Positions 6,957 to 14,111 of a stretch of 22,130 nt of DNA are shown here, piece after piece (the stretch's first letter is position 1; each line of letters starts with the position of its first letter). Source of the stretch: Oscillospiraceae bacterium (GTDB lineage Bacteria; Bacillota_A; Clostridia; Oscillospirales; Ruminococcaceae); NCBI GenBank assembly GCA_017523995.1, contig JAFWUX010000179.1, forward strand, positions 1 to 22,130, read 5' to 3'. The notes under the pieces were generated by a model that was given only the letters and a program-made list of their open reading frames with translations, did not search any database and was not told the DNA's origin. Position numbers and translations under genes: made by a program.

Positions 6957-9341
6957 TTAAAGATGCCAGATGTTCTTTGCATATTCGGTGACAGCGCGGT
7001 CTGCGGAGAACACGCCCGCACCTGCAATATTGTTCAGGCTCATCTTGGCAAAGCGCTGCTTGTCAGCATAGCACTGTGCGGCATATGCCTGTGCAGCACG
7101 GTAGCTGTCGAAGTCCGCCAGCACCATATAAGGATCCTGCGTGCGCAGCGACTGTGCGATATCCGGGAACTTGTCGCCGTTGATGCCGTTGTTGATGCGG
7201 TCCACGCAGGCACGGATCAGACCGTGGTGATCGTAGATCTCCTGCGGACGGTAATGCGGCTTGCGGTTGTTGACCTCCTCGGTCTTCATGCCGAAGATGA
7301 TGATGTTCTCATCGCCCGCAGCGTCCTTGATCTCGATGTTTGCGCCGTCGAGCGTACCGATCGTGACAGCGCCGTTGAGCATCAGCTTCATATTGCCCGT
7401 ACCGGAAGCCTCGGTGCCTGCGAGCGAAATCTGCTCGGAGAAATCGGAAGCCGGCATCAGCAGCTCGGAGAGCGTGACGCAGTAGTTCTCGAGGAAGACA
7501 ACCGTGAGCTTTTCGCTGATCTTCGGGTTCTTGCGGATCTCCTCGGAGAGGCTCCAGATCATCTTGATGATCTGCTTTGCGAGGTAATAGCCCGGTGCAG
7601 CCTTTGCCGCAAAGATATAGGTCTTCGGGGCAAAATCCATATCCGGATTGTCGAGCAGCATCTGATAATCCGCGAGGATGTTCAATGCATTGAGGTGCTG
7701 ACGCTTATACTCGTGCAGACGCTTGACCTGTACATCAAAGACGCTGTCCGGATTCAGGATGATGCCGTTCTTCGACTTGACATACTTTGCAAACTCGACC
7801 TTGTTCTCGCGCTTGACTGCCATCAGCTTCTCGAGCACCTTTGCGTCATCCTGGAAGGCACGGAACTTCTCGAGCTCTGCGCCGTTCTTGAGGAATCCGC
7901 TGCCGATTGCGGATTTGAGCAGCTTTGTCAGCCCCGGATTGGACTGATACAGCCAGCGGCGGTATGCAATGCCGTTTGTGACATTCGTAAACTTCTTCGG
8001 GCAGTAGCGGTATTCGTTGTTGAAGACTGCATCCTTGATGATCTCGGAGTGCAGCTTGGAAACACCGTTGACATTGTGCGAAGCAGCGACGCAAAGCTTT
8101 GCCATGTGGATCAGGTTATCCTGAATAATGGACATCTTTGTGGTGATATCGCTGTTGTTGGTCTTTGCAAAGACCTCTGCGCAGTAGCGGTTGTTGATCT
8201 CGACGATGATCGAGAAGATGCGCGGAATGACTCTGCGGACGAGGTTGACATCCCACTTTTCCAGTGCCTCAGCCATAACAGTGTGGTTCGTATAGGCAAA
8301 GACCTTCGTGGTGATATCCCATGCCTTCTCCCAGCTGTAGCCGCAGTCATCAAGCAGAATGCGCATCAGCTCCGGAATCGCGAGCGTCGGGTGCGTATCA
8401 TTGATATGGATTGCGACCTTATCCGCGAGGTTATCCAGCGTGCCGTAGACGCTCATGTGATTGTTGACAATGTCACCGACTGCTGCGGCACAGAGGAAAT
8501 ACTGCTGACGCAGGCGGAGCGACTTGCCCTCGAGGTGGTTGTCGTTCGGATAGAGCACCTTGGAGATCGCGTTTGCAATGGAATTCTGTGCGAGCGCCTT
8601 GGAATAATCGCCCTGATTGAACATTGCCATATCGAAGCTCGGCGCCTTTGCAGACCACAGTCTCAGGACGGAGACCGCGTTGCTGTTGTAGCCCGAAACA
8701 TACATATCATAGGGGATTGCGGTGACGGTGCTGTAGTTGACATGGGAAATATGGTGATACTGCTGATCCCAGTATTCCTCGAGGTCGCCCTCAAAGTGCA
8801 CCTCGATTGCCTGCTCCGGTCTCGGATCAAGCCAGACCTCGCCGCCCGGCAGCCAGTTATCGGGGAGCTCAGTCTGCCAGCCTTCCTCGAGCTTCTGCTT
8901 GAAAATGCCGTACTCATAGCAGATCGAATGGCCGGTTGCCGGATAGCCCGTTGTTGCAAGGCCGTCCAGATAACATGCAGCCAGTCTGCCGAGGCCGCCG
9001 TTTCCGAGGCCTGCATCCGGCTCGTAATCATAGACTCTGTCAAGGTTGATATCAAACTTTTTGAGGAACTTCTCGACATCATCTGCAAGGTCGAGGTTAT
9101 AAAGAGAGGTCTTGAGCGATCTGCCCATGAGGAACTCCATGGAAAGATAGAAGATCTGCTTCTGACCGGTGGAATTGACATGGTTCATAAACTTCTGGCG
9201 CTTTGCCTTCATCAGCTCTGTGATCACAGAGGAAAGTGCCAGATAGATCTGCTTGTCGCTCGCCTCATCCGGCGAAACATTGAATTGTGTCTGAAGGCGG
9301 TTCAGGAAATCCTGCGTCACCTTTTCCGAAAACTTGGACAT
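6957..9341 (-). CDS. glgP: Glycogen/maltodextrin phosphorylase
   Basis: A 794-residue GT35 enzyme, full length for the family, releasing glucose-1-phosphate from the non-reducing ends of glycogen or maltodextrin. The glycine-rich EPDAGLGNGGLGRLAACYLDGL segment (107-128) is conserved, as are HINDTHPTLAIPELMR (312-327) and the cofactor motif EASGTGNMKLMLNGA (644-658) with the pyridoxal-phosphate Lys at 652. The frame is open a further 60 codons upstream, but that part is GC-rich leader with basic low-complexity translation. The ATG at 9341 has GGAG at 7 bases and begins the family-like N-terminus. A strong promoter lies about 145 bases upstream. It leads a minus-strand cluster with the GH13 hydrolase, its likely partner in making phosphorolysable chains. 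No regulatory phosphorylation site can be inferred. Confidence 0.96.
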   Translation of the reverse strand: MSKFSEKVTQDFLNRLQTQFNVSPDEASDKQIYLALSSVITELMKAKRQKFMNHVNSTGQKQIFYLSMEFLMGRSLKTSLYNLDLADDVEKFLKKFDINLDRVYDYEPDAGLGNGGLGRLAACYLDGLATTGYPATGHSICYEYGIFKQKLEEGWQTELPDNWLPGGEVWLDPRPEQAIEVHFEGDLEEYWDQQYHHISHVNYSTVTAIPYDMYVSGYNSNAVSVLRLWSAKAPSFDMAMFNQGDYSKALAQNSIANAISKVLYPNDNHLEGKSLRLRQQYFLCAAAVGDIVNNHMSVYGTLDNLADKVAIHINDTHPTLAIPELMRILLDDCGYSWEKAWDITTKVFAYTNHTVMAEALEKWDVNLVRRVIPRIFSIIVEINNRYCAEVFAKTNNSDITTKMSIIQDNLIHMAKLCVAASHNVNGVSKLHSEIIKDAVFNNEYRYCPKKFTNVTNGIAYRRWLYQSNPGLTKLLKSAIGSGFLKNGAELEKFRAFQDDAKVLEKLMAVKRENKVEFAKYVKSKNGIILNPDSVFDVQVKRLHEYKRQHLNALNILADYQMLLDNPDMDFAPKTYIFAAKAAPGYYLAKQIIKMIWSLSEEIRKNPKISEKLTVVFLENYCVTLSELLMPASDFSEQISLAGTEASGTGNMKLMLNGAVTIGTLDGANIEIKDAAGDENIIIFGMKTEEVNNRKPHYRPQEIYDHHGLIRACVDRINNGINGDKFPDIAQSLRTQDPYMVLADFDSYRAAQAYAAQCYADKQRFAKMSLNNIAGAGVFSADRAVTEYAKNIWHL

Positions 9342-9486
9342 TTCTAACTCCATTCTCCGTCGTGCTGTGTGCGGTTTGCCGCCCCGCGGTTTCTGCCGCG
9401 GCGGACGCCTCTGCCGGGACGGCGGAACGCCGGCAGAAAGCGGAGATCTCAGGCGCATTTTTTGCGCTGTTATCTGCAAACAATAC
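9342..9486 (-). promoter_or_regulatory. Structured 5' leader of glgP
   Basis: About 145 transcribed but untranslated bases lie between the promoter and the glgP start. They are GC-rich and contain inverted repeats: GCGCA/TGCGC (9453-9457 with 9463-9467) and CTGCCGG/CCGGCAG (9411-9417 with 9430-9436). A GC-rich stretch at 9382-9405 can also fold. No T-run follows these hairpins, so they do not look like terminators. I recognise no known riboswitch. Confidence 0.45.
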
Positions 9487-9492
9487 CATTTT

Positions 9493-9521
9493 ATTATACC
9501 CCATTCATGCTGAAAATGCAA
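9493..9521 (-). promoter_or_regulatory. Vegetative promoter of the glgP cluster
   Basis: On the minus strand TTGCAT (9516-9521) is followed after exactly 17 bases by TATAAT (9493-9498), preceded by GGGG. This matches the sigma-A consensus at 11 of 12 positions apart from the end of the -35 box. Transcription would start near 9486. Confidence 0.8.
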
Positions 9522-9795
9522 TAGCTGAATTCAACAAATTTGACATCTCAATTCCGGAAAATCATCCAAAGTCCCGGGTGTGTCAATGCGCAAATTATAC
9601 GAAATACACAAAGCCGTTCCGGACAATTCACCGAACGAGCCGAAATCCGGCTGCCGTTTTTGGATATAATGCAGAAAACGGGACCGTTCCGGATTTTGGA
9701 TGCATCCGGCAGATTTTCTACATTTTGAACGGCAATCGCGCGCGGGCAGGGCTGATTTTTAGCGCGTTTACGCCGCCGGATACTATCATTATATC
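9522..9795. other. Intergenic stretch between divergent promoters, no gene seen
   Basis: This is about 270 AT-richer bases between the two back-to-back promoters. I find no open frame with a ribosome binding site. The 10-mer CCGTTCCGGA occurs twice (near 9614 and 9685). A short plus-strand hairpin, AGCCG/CGGCT (9638-9652), is followed by a T-run at 9657-9661. A TATAAT at about 9665 lacks a matching -35 box. Operators could be here, but none can be assigned. Confidence 0.5.
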
Positions 9796-9824
9796 TTGAC
9801 TTTCGTGCAAATACATGGTATAAT
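9796..9824 (+). promoter_or_regulatory. Vegetative promoter of the DJ-1/mltG operon
   Basis: TTGACT (9796-9801), a 17-base spacer and TATAAT (9819-9824) make a near-consensus sigma-A promoter. It lies 59 bases before the first plus-strand start codon. It probably drives the genes up to the terminator near 17888. Confidence 0.85.
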
Positions 9825-9882
9825 AACTTGATATAGTATGCATATCTGGCGATTTGAAATATACAGAAACGGAGGCACAGCT

Positions 9883-10428
9883 ATGATATATGTATTTCTC
9901 GCGGAGGGCTTTGAGGAGATCGAAGCGCTGACACCGGTTGACTGCCTGCGCAGAGCCGGAAAGGATGTCTGCACCGTCGGCATCGGCGGGCGAACGGTCA
10001 AAGGCTCGCACGGCATTCCCGTCACGGCGGATATGCCCGACAGCGCCTTCACGCCCGATGATTCGCTCGAAATGATCGTTCTGCCCGGCGGCATGCCCGG
10101 CACCATCCATCTCGGAGAAAGCGAAACCGTGCAGTCTGCACTCACCCACTGCGTTTCCAATGACAAATGGATCGCTGCGATCTGTGCGGCGCCCTCAATC
10201 CTCGGCGCGCGCGGTCTGCTCAGCGACAGAACCGCGACCTGCTATCCCGGATTCGAGGAGAAGCTCATCGGCTGCAATGCAGTCGCTGAGCCGGTCTGTC
10301 AGGACGGCAGATTCATCACCGGCAGAGGGCCGGGCGCGGCAATGGATTTTGCGCTCAGGCTCGTTGAGGTCCTCTGCGGTGCCGATACCGCGCAGAAGCT
10401 CGCGGAAGGAATGGTATACAGCAAATGA
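9883..10428 (+). CDS. DJ-1/PfpI family protein (YajL/ThiJ-like)
   Basis: A 181-residue cytosolic protein of the DJ-1 subfamily. The conserved acidic residue is in EGFEEIEA (Glu at 14). The nucleophile elbow AAICAAPSILG holds Cys101, and GRGPGAAMDFAL is conserved near the C-terminus. Family members act as chaperones, glyoxalases or deglycases, with disputed substrates; the sequence cannot decide. The start at 9883 has GGAGG at 7 bases and matches the family N-terminus, rather than the longer in-frame ATG at 9838. It is the first gene after the promoter, and its stop overlaps the next start (ATGA), so translation of the folate enzyme gene is probably coupled. Confidence 0.92.
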   Translation: MIYVFLAEGFEEIEALTPVDCLRRAGKDVCTVGIGGRTVKGSHGIPVTADMPDSAFTPDDSLEMIVLPGGMPGTIHLGESETVQSALTHCVSNDKWIAAICAAPSILGARGLLSDRTATCYPGFEEKLIGCNAVAEPVCQDGRFITGRGPGAAMDFALRLVEVLCGADTAQKLAEGMVYSK

Positions 10429-11009
10429 GCAAGGAGATCACCGCGGCAAAAAAATCCCTGCGCAGTCAGATCTTCCAGGCGCGGGCGGAGATGTCCTTTG
10501 ACAGCCGCATCGCTGCCGATGAAAAGATCACGGAGACGGTGCTGCAGCATCCCGCCTACAAAAGCGCAAAGCAGGTCTTCTGCTATGTCTCCATGCCGCA
10601 TGAGGTCAGCACCAGAGCACTGCTCGCCGCCATCCTGAAAGACGGCAAAACGCTCGGGCTGCCGGTCTGTGAGCCGGAAAGCTGCACGATGACCTTTTAC
10701 CGGCTCGATGCGCTCTCGGAGCTCAAGGCGGGCGCATTCCGGATTCCGGTGCCGCCGGTTTCCGAAGATCGGGTGCTGCTGCCCGATGCAGAGACTTTGA
10801 TGATCGTTCCGATGCTTGCCTATGACGCGGCAGGCTACCGGCTCGGTGCAGGCGGCGGATACTATGACCGCTACCTCGAAACATATAAAATCAGAACACT
10901 CGGCATCTGCTATGCAGAATGCCGGCAGGCGCAGCTTCCGCATGAAGAAACCGATCAGAAGCTGCAGTGCTGTGTCACGGAACAAAAAACGGAGGATTTT
11001 TATGGCTGA
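10425..11009 (+). CDS. 5-formyltetrahydrofolate cyclo-ligase
   Basis: A 194-residue enzyme that converts 5-formyl-THF to 5,10-methenyl-THF with ATP, returning the stored folate to one-carbon metabolism. The nucleotide and folate binding motif RLGAGGGYYDRYL (139-151) is clear, preceded by VPMLAYDAAG (128-137). The N-terminal K-x(3)-R region KKSLRSQIFQAR (9-20) contributes to the phosphate site. The late motif QLPHEETDQKL (170-180) also fits. Length is normal. It overlaps the DJ-1 gene by 4 bases and ends 8 bases past the mltG start codon's first base, so all three genes are tightly packed. Homologues are named yqgN or fau/ygfA. Confidence 0.93.
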   Translation: MSKEITAAKKSLRSQIFQARAEMSFDSRIAADEKITETVLQHPAYKSAKQVFCYVSMPHEVSTRALLAAILKDGKTLGLPVCEPESCTMTFYRLDALSELKAGAFRIPVPPVSEDRVLLPDAETLMIVPMLAYDAAGYRLGAGGGYYDRYLETYKIRTLGICYAECRQAQLPHEETDQKLQCCVTEQKTEDFYG

Positions 11010-12615
11010 CGAACACATGCCCCAGCAGGACGCAGAAAAAGAAACCCTGAATCCGGCAGAGGAGGCAGCAGAGCTTGCAGATTCCGCTGCCGGTGCCGCA
11101 GAAGCAGCCGCGGAGGATGCAGCAGATGCAGCAGAATCCGTGCTTGATGAAGCTGCCGGATCGGCAGAGGCAGCAGCGGATGAAATCGACACCGCGCTCT
11201 TTGCAGAGATCGACGATGCGCTCGACGTGGACGATGACCTGAAAGACGCTGCGCCTGAGATCACTGCGGAAAAATCCGCATTTTCCGATAAGGCGGATGC
11301 ATTCAAGGAGAAGGCTGCCGGATTTGCCGGAAAGCTCAAGGAGAAAGCCGGTCAGCTTTCCGATGATATCAAAAAATCAAACGAAAAGAAGAAAAAAGCC
11401 AAGGCAAAGGCAAACAAGCGCTCCGTTGAGGAGGAGCTTGCCGACCTCGCTGAGGAGGAAAAGCAGTTCGATGAATGGGGCAGAAGAATCCGCAGAAAGC
11501 GGAAGTTCCGCCGCAAAAAGAGCCGCGGTCTCTCCTGCACGCTCGTCCTGCTGACGCTGATCCTTGCGCTCTCCTCAGTGCTCGCTGCTGCGATCATCGC
11601 GGTCGCAATGGAGATGTACGGCATCAACAAAGATGTCGGCGAGAAGATCGTCACCATTCCGGACGGCTCCGCCACTGCCGATATCGCAAACCAGCTGGTC
11701 GATGAGCGCATCATCACGCTGCCGCAGGTCTTCCGTCTGGTCTCCCGCATGAACGGCAAGGACGGCAGCTACATTGCAGGCGAGCATTACCTCAGCCCGT
11801 CGATGTCCTACGAAGCAATGATCGACGAGCTCTGTAAAAACCACAAGGACGAGCGCGAATCCATGCGCGTTGTCTTCCCCGAAGGCATCAAGCTTGTCGA
11901 TGCTGCAAAGTCGCTGCAGGAAAACCAGATCTGCGATGCAGAGGAATTCCTGTTCTACTTCAACAGCTTCAACGGCGAAGGCTATGACTTCCGCTTCACG
12001 AGCCATCTGCCGGAGAAGAATCCGCAGAAGTGGCAGCAGCGCGAAGGCTACTGCTTCCCCGACACCTACGAATTCTATATTGATGAGGACCCGAACATCG
12101 TTGCGCAGAAGATCTACGCAAACTTCGATTCCAAGATCACCGATCTCGACTATCAGAAGATGGAGGAGCTCGGCATGTCGCTCGATGAACTGCTCACGCT
12201 GGCATCTATGGTGCAGGGTGAGGCTTCCAGAGTGGACTATATGAAGCATATCTCCGCGATCTTCCACAACCGTCTGAACAGCCCGGCAGTCTTCCCGAAG
12301 CTCGAATCTGACCCGACCAGAAAGTATGCGGAGCTGATTGAAAAGAGTCTCGAGATTCCTGACGAAATCATGACCACCGCCTACAACACCTATAAGGGTA
12401 CCGGTCTGCCGCCGGGCCCAATCAACAACCCCGGCAAGGAGGCAATCGAGGCGGTGCTCTATCCGCTTTCGCCGTGCAACGATTTCTTCTTCAACTCGAA
12501 CATCGACACCGGCGAGACCTTCTTTGCAGAAACCTATGACCAGCATCTTGCAAATCTGGATCTGGTCAATGCGCAGTACGCAGCGGCACAGGCGGCAGCA
12601 AATGGCGAAGGTTAA
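11002..12615 (+). CDS. mltG: Endolytic murein transglycosylase MltG (YceG-like) with long cytosolic N-terminus
   Basis: A 537-residue membrane-anchored enzyme that cuts nascent glycan strands and so limits peptidoglycan chain length. The N-terminal 176 residues are cytosolic and charged. Residues 20-80 are Ala/Glu/Asp-rich, 90-140 Lys-rich, and 163-176 a basic RRIRRKRKFRRKKSR patch. One membrane helix (about 178-203) follows, then a LysM-like region (about 215-290). The YceG domain has TLASMVQGEAS (399-409, catalytic Glu407), ESDPTRKYAE (435-444) and TYKGTGLPPGPINNPG (463-478). The start at 11002 has GGAGG at 6 bases. The gene overlaps the previous coding end by 8 bases. The downstream U32 gene starts inside it (14-base overlap), echoing the yrrL to yrrN/yrrO order of Bacillus. 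Confidence 0.94.
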   Translation: MADEHMPQQDAEKETLNPAEEAAELADSAAGAAEAAAEDAADAAESVLDEAAGSAEAAADEIDTALFAEIDDALDVDDDLKDAAPEITAEKSAFSDKADAFKEKAAGFAGKLKEKAGQLSDDIKKSNEKKKKAKAKANKRSVEEELADLAEEEKQFDEWGRRIRRKRKFRRKKSRGLSCTLVLLTLILALSSVLAAAIIAVAMEMYGINKDVGEKIVTIPDGSATADIANQLVDERIITLPQVFRLVSRMNGKDGSYIAGEHYLSPSMSYEAMIDELCKNHKDERESMRVVFPEGIKLVDAAKSLQENQICDAEEFLFYFNSFNGEGYDFRFTSHLPEKNPQKWQQREGYCFPDTYEFYIDEDPNIVAQKIYANFDSKITDLDYQKMEELGMSLDELLTLASMVQGEASRVDYMKHISAIFHNRLNSPAVFPKLESDPTRKYAELIEKSLEIPDEIMTTAYNTYKGTGLPPGPINNPGKEAIEAVLYPLSPCNDFFFNSNIDTGETFFAETYDQHLANLDLVNAQYAAAQAAANGEG

Positions 12616-13837
12616 GCCTGAGCTGCTCGCGCCCGCCGGCGATGCCGAATGCTTTGCAGCCGCGCTGCAGTTCGGCGCAGATGCCGTCTATGTCGGCGCG
12701 AAGGAATACGGCATGCGTGCCGCAGCAAAAAACTTCGATTTTGACGCGCTGCAGAAGGCAGTGCAGCAGGCGCACAAGCAGGGCGTTCTCGTCTACCTGA
12801 CGGCGAATGTCCTGCCGCGCAACAAGGAAATGGATGCATTTCCGGAATTCATCAAACATATCGAATCGTGCGGCGTTGATGCAGTCATCGCCGCCGATCT
12901 CGGTGTCATCACACAGATCCGCGCCCTTGCGCCGAAGCTGACTGTTCACGCTTCCACGCAAACGGGCGTGGTCAATTATCAGACCGCAAACGCGCTTTAT
13001 GCACTCGGCGTGAAGCGTGTTGTCCTGGCGCGCGAGCTTTCGATCGCGGAAATTGCGGAGCTCCGTGCAAAAACGCCTTCCGATCTCGAGATTGAGGTCT
13101 TTGTCCACGGCGCAATGTGCATGAGCATCTCGGGGCGCTGCCTGCTCTCGGAATATCTGACCGGCAGAGACGCAAACCGCGGCGCCTGTGCGCAGTCCTG
13201 CCGCTGGAAATATGCGCTGATGGAGGAAAAACGTCCCGGGCAGTATTTCCCTGTGGACGAGGATTCCGACGGCAGCTATATCCTCAACGCAAAGGATCTC
13301 TGCCTGCTGCCCTATCTGAAGGAGCTTGCAGAGGCAGGCGTCGATTCGGTCAAGATCGAGGGCAGAGCAAAAGCCGCCTATTATGTCGCGGGCGTGACGA
13401 ACGCCTACCGCATGGCGCTCGACTGCCTCTTTGATACACCGCCGCGCCCCGTGCCAGAGTGGGTCATGCAGGAGTTGAACAATGTCAGCCACCGCCCCTA
13501 TACCGTCGGGTTTGCCTTCGGGCAGCGCAAGGATCTCATCTGGCAGGAGGAAAACGGCTACATCCGCGATTTCGAGGTCATCGGCATTGTGCAGAAGCAG
13601 GAGAACGGCAGACTCTATGTCAGCCAGCGCAACCGCTTCTTTGCCGGTGATACGGTTGAAGTCCTCATGCCGCAGCAGAAGCCGCTGACGCTGACCGTCA
13701 CCGACCTCAAAAACGGCGAGGGCGAACCGATTGAAGCCGCCAATCACGCCGTCATGGACTGCTCATTCCTCTGCAGCGAATATGTGCCGGAAGGTGCATT
13801 CGTCCGCAAGCAGGCAGTGCCTGCATCCAATTCCTAA
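12602..13837 (+). CDS. U32 family peptidase / tRNA 5-hydroxyuridine synthesis protein (TrhP-like)
   Basis: A 411-residue U32 protein. The N-terminal ELLAPAGDAECFAAALQFGADAVY (7-30) and the signature EVFVHGAMCMSISGRCLLS (165-183) are clear. Cys173, Cys180, Cys196 and Cys200 form the usual four-Cys set, seen as iron-sulfur ligands in related proteins. Family members TrhP/YegQ and YrrN/YrrO make 5-hydroxyuridine at the tRNA wobble position using prephenate; the collagenase name is historical. The start at 12602 overlaps mltG and has only a weak upstream site, so coupling is likely. The last residues, QAVPASNS, come from the palindromic core of the adjacent array. The original C-terminus may have been altered by it (inference). 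Confidence 0.92.
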   Translation: MAKVKPELLAPAGDAECFAAALQFGADAVYVGAKEYGMRAAAKNFDFDALQKAVQQAHKQGVLVYLTANVLPRNKEMDAFPEFIKHIESCGVDAVIAADLGVITQIRALAPKLTVHASTQTGVVNYQTANALYALGVKRVVLARELSIAEIAELRAKTPSDLEIEVFVHGAMCMSISGRCLLSEYLTGRDANRGACAQSCRWKYALMEEKRPGQYFPVDEDSDGSYILNAKDLCLLPYLKELAEAGVDSVKIEGRAKAAYYVAGVTNAYRMALDCLFDTPPRPVPEWVMQELNNVSHRPYTVGFAFGQRKDLIWQEENGYIRDFEVIGIVQKQENGRLYVSQRNRFFAGDTVEVLMPQQKPLTLTVTDLKNGEGEPIEAANHAVMDCSFLCSEYVPEGAFVRKQAVPASNS

Positions 13838-14073
13838 AGCTTTCCGGCAGCGTCCGGAGTTCACAATTCGTTATTCCTAAAATGGGATTCCAAAGGGACA
13901 GGCAGTGCCTGCATCCAATTCCTAAAGCTTTCCGGCAGTGTCCGGAGTTCACAATTCGTTATTTCTAAAATGGGATTCCAAAGGGGCAGGCAGTGCCTGC
14001 ATCCAATTCCTAAAGCTTTCCGGCTGCGTCCGGAGTTCACAATTCGTTATTTCTAAAATGGGATTCCAAAGGG
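13810..14073. repeat. Array B: three 88-bp tandem units at the 3' end of the U32 gene
   Basis: Three 88-bp units, about 97% identical. Each begins with the core GCAGGCAGTGCCTGC (13810-13824, 13898-13912 with one change, 13986-14000), then ATCCAATTCCTAA and a 60-base AT-richer stretch ending in AAATGGGATTCCAAAGGG. The first unit contains the U32 stop. After the third unit the flank is followed by unrelated CAATGTCCC. Units 2 and 3 are spanned by 28-residue ORFs starting MGFQR and ending TIRYF (13882-13968, 13970-14056), without ribosome sites. The next such ATG (14058) is in frame with the radical SAM gene. The core and its downstream ATCCA are the same as in array A, on the same DNA strand. 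Confidence 0.95.
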
Positions 14074-14111
14074 GCAATGTCCCATTATCAATCCGCCGGA
14101 GGCACCTCTAT

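Noticed and set aside
6963..9347. A 794-codon open frame on the plus strand opposite glgP, and similar long antisense frames opposite the GH13 and ABC-F genes
   Set aside because: They mirror the codon periodicity of clear minus-strand genes, lack ribosome sites and give Cys/Arg/Ile-rich translations without family motifs.
9342..9521. 60-residue N-terminal extension of glycogen phosphorylase
   Set aside because: It would begin at the -35 box of the promoter and is basic low-complexity sequence. ATG 9341 has a proper ribosome site.
13938..14111. Longer N-terminus of the radical SAM protein reading through array B
   Set aside because: The extension is translated repeat sequence without a ribosome site, while ATG 14112 has GGAGG and gives the family-like start.
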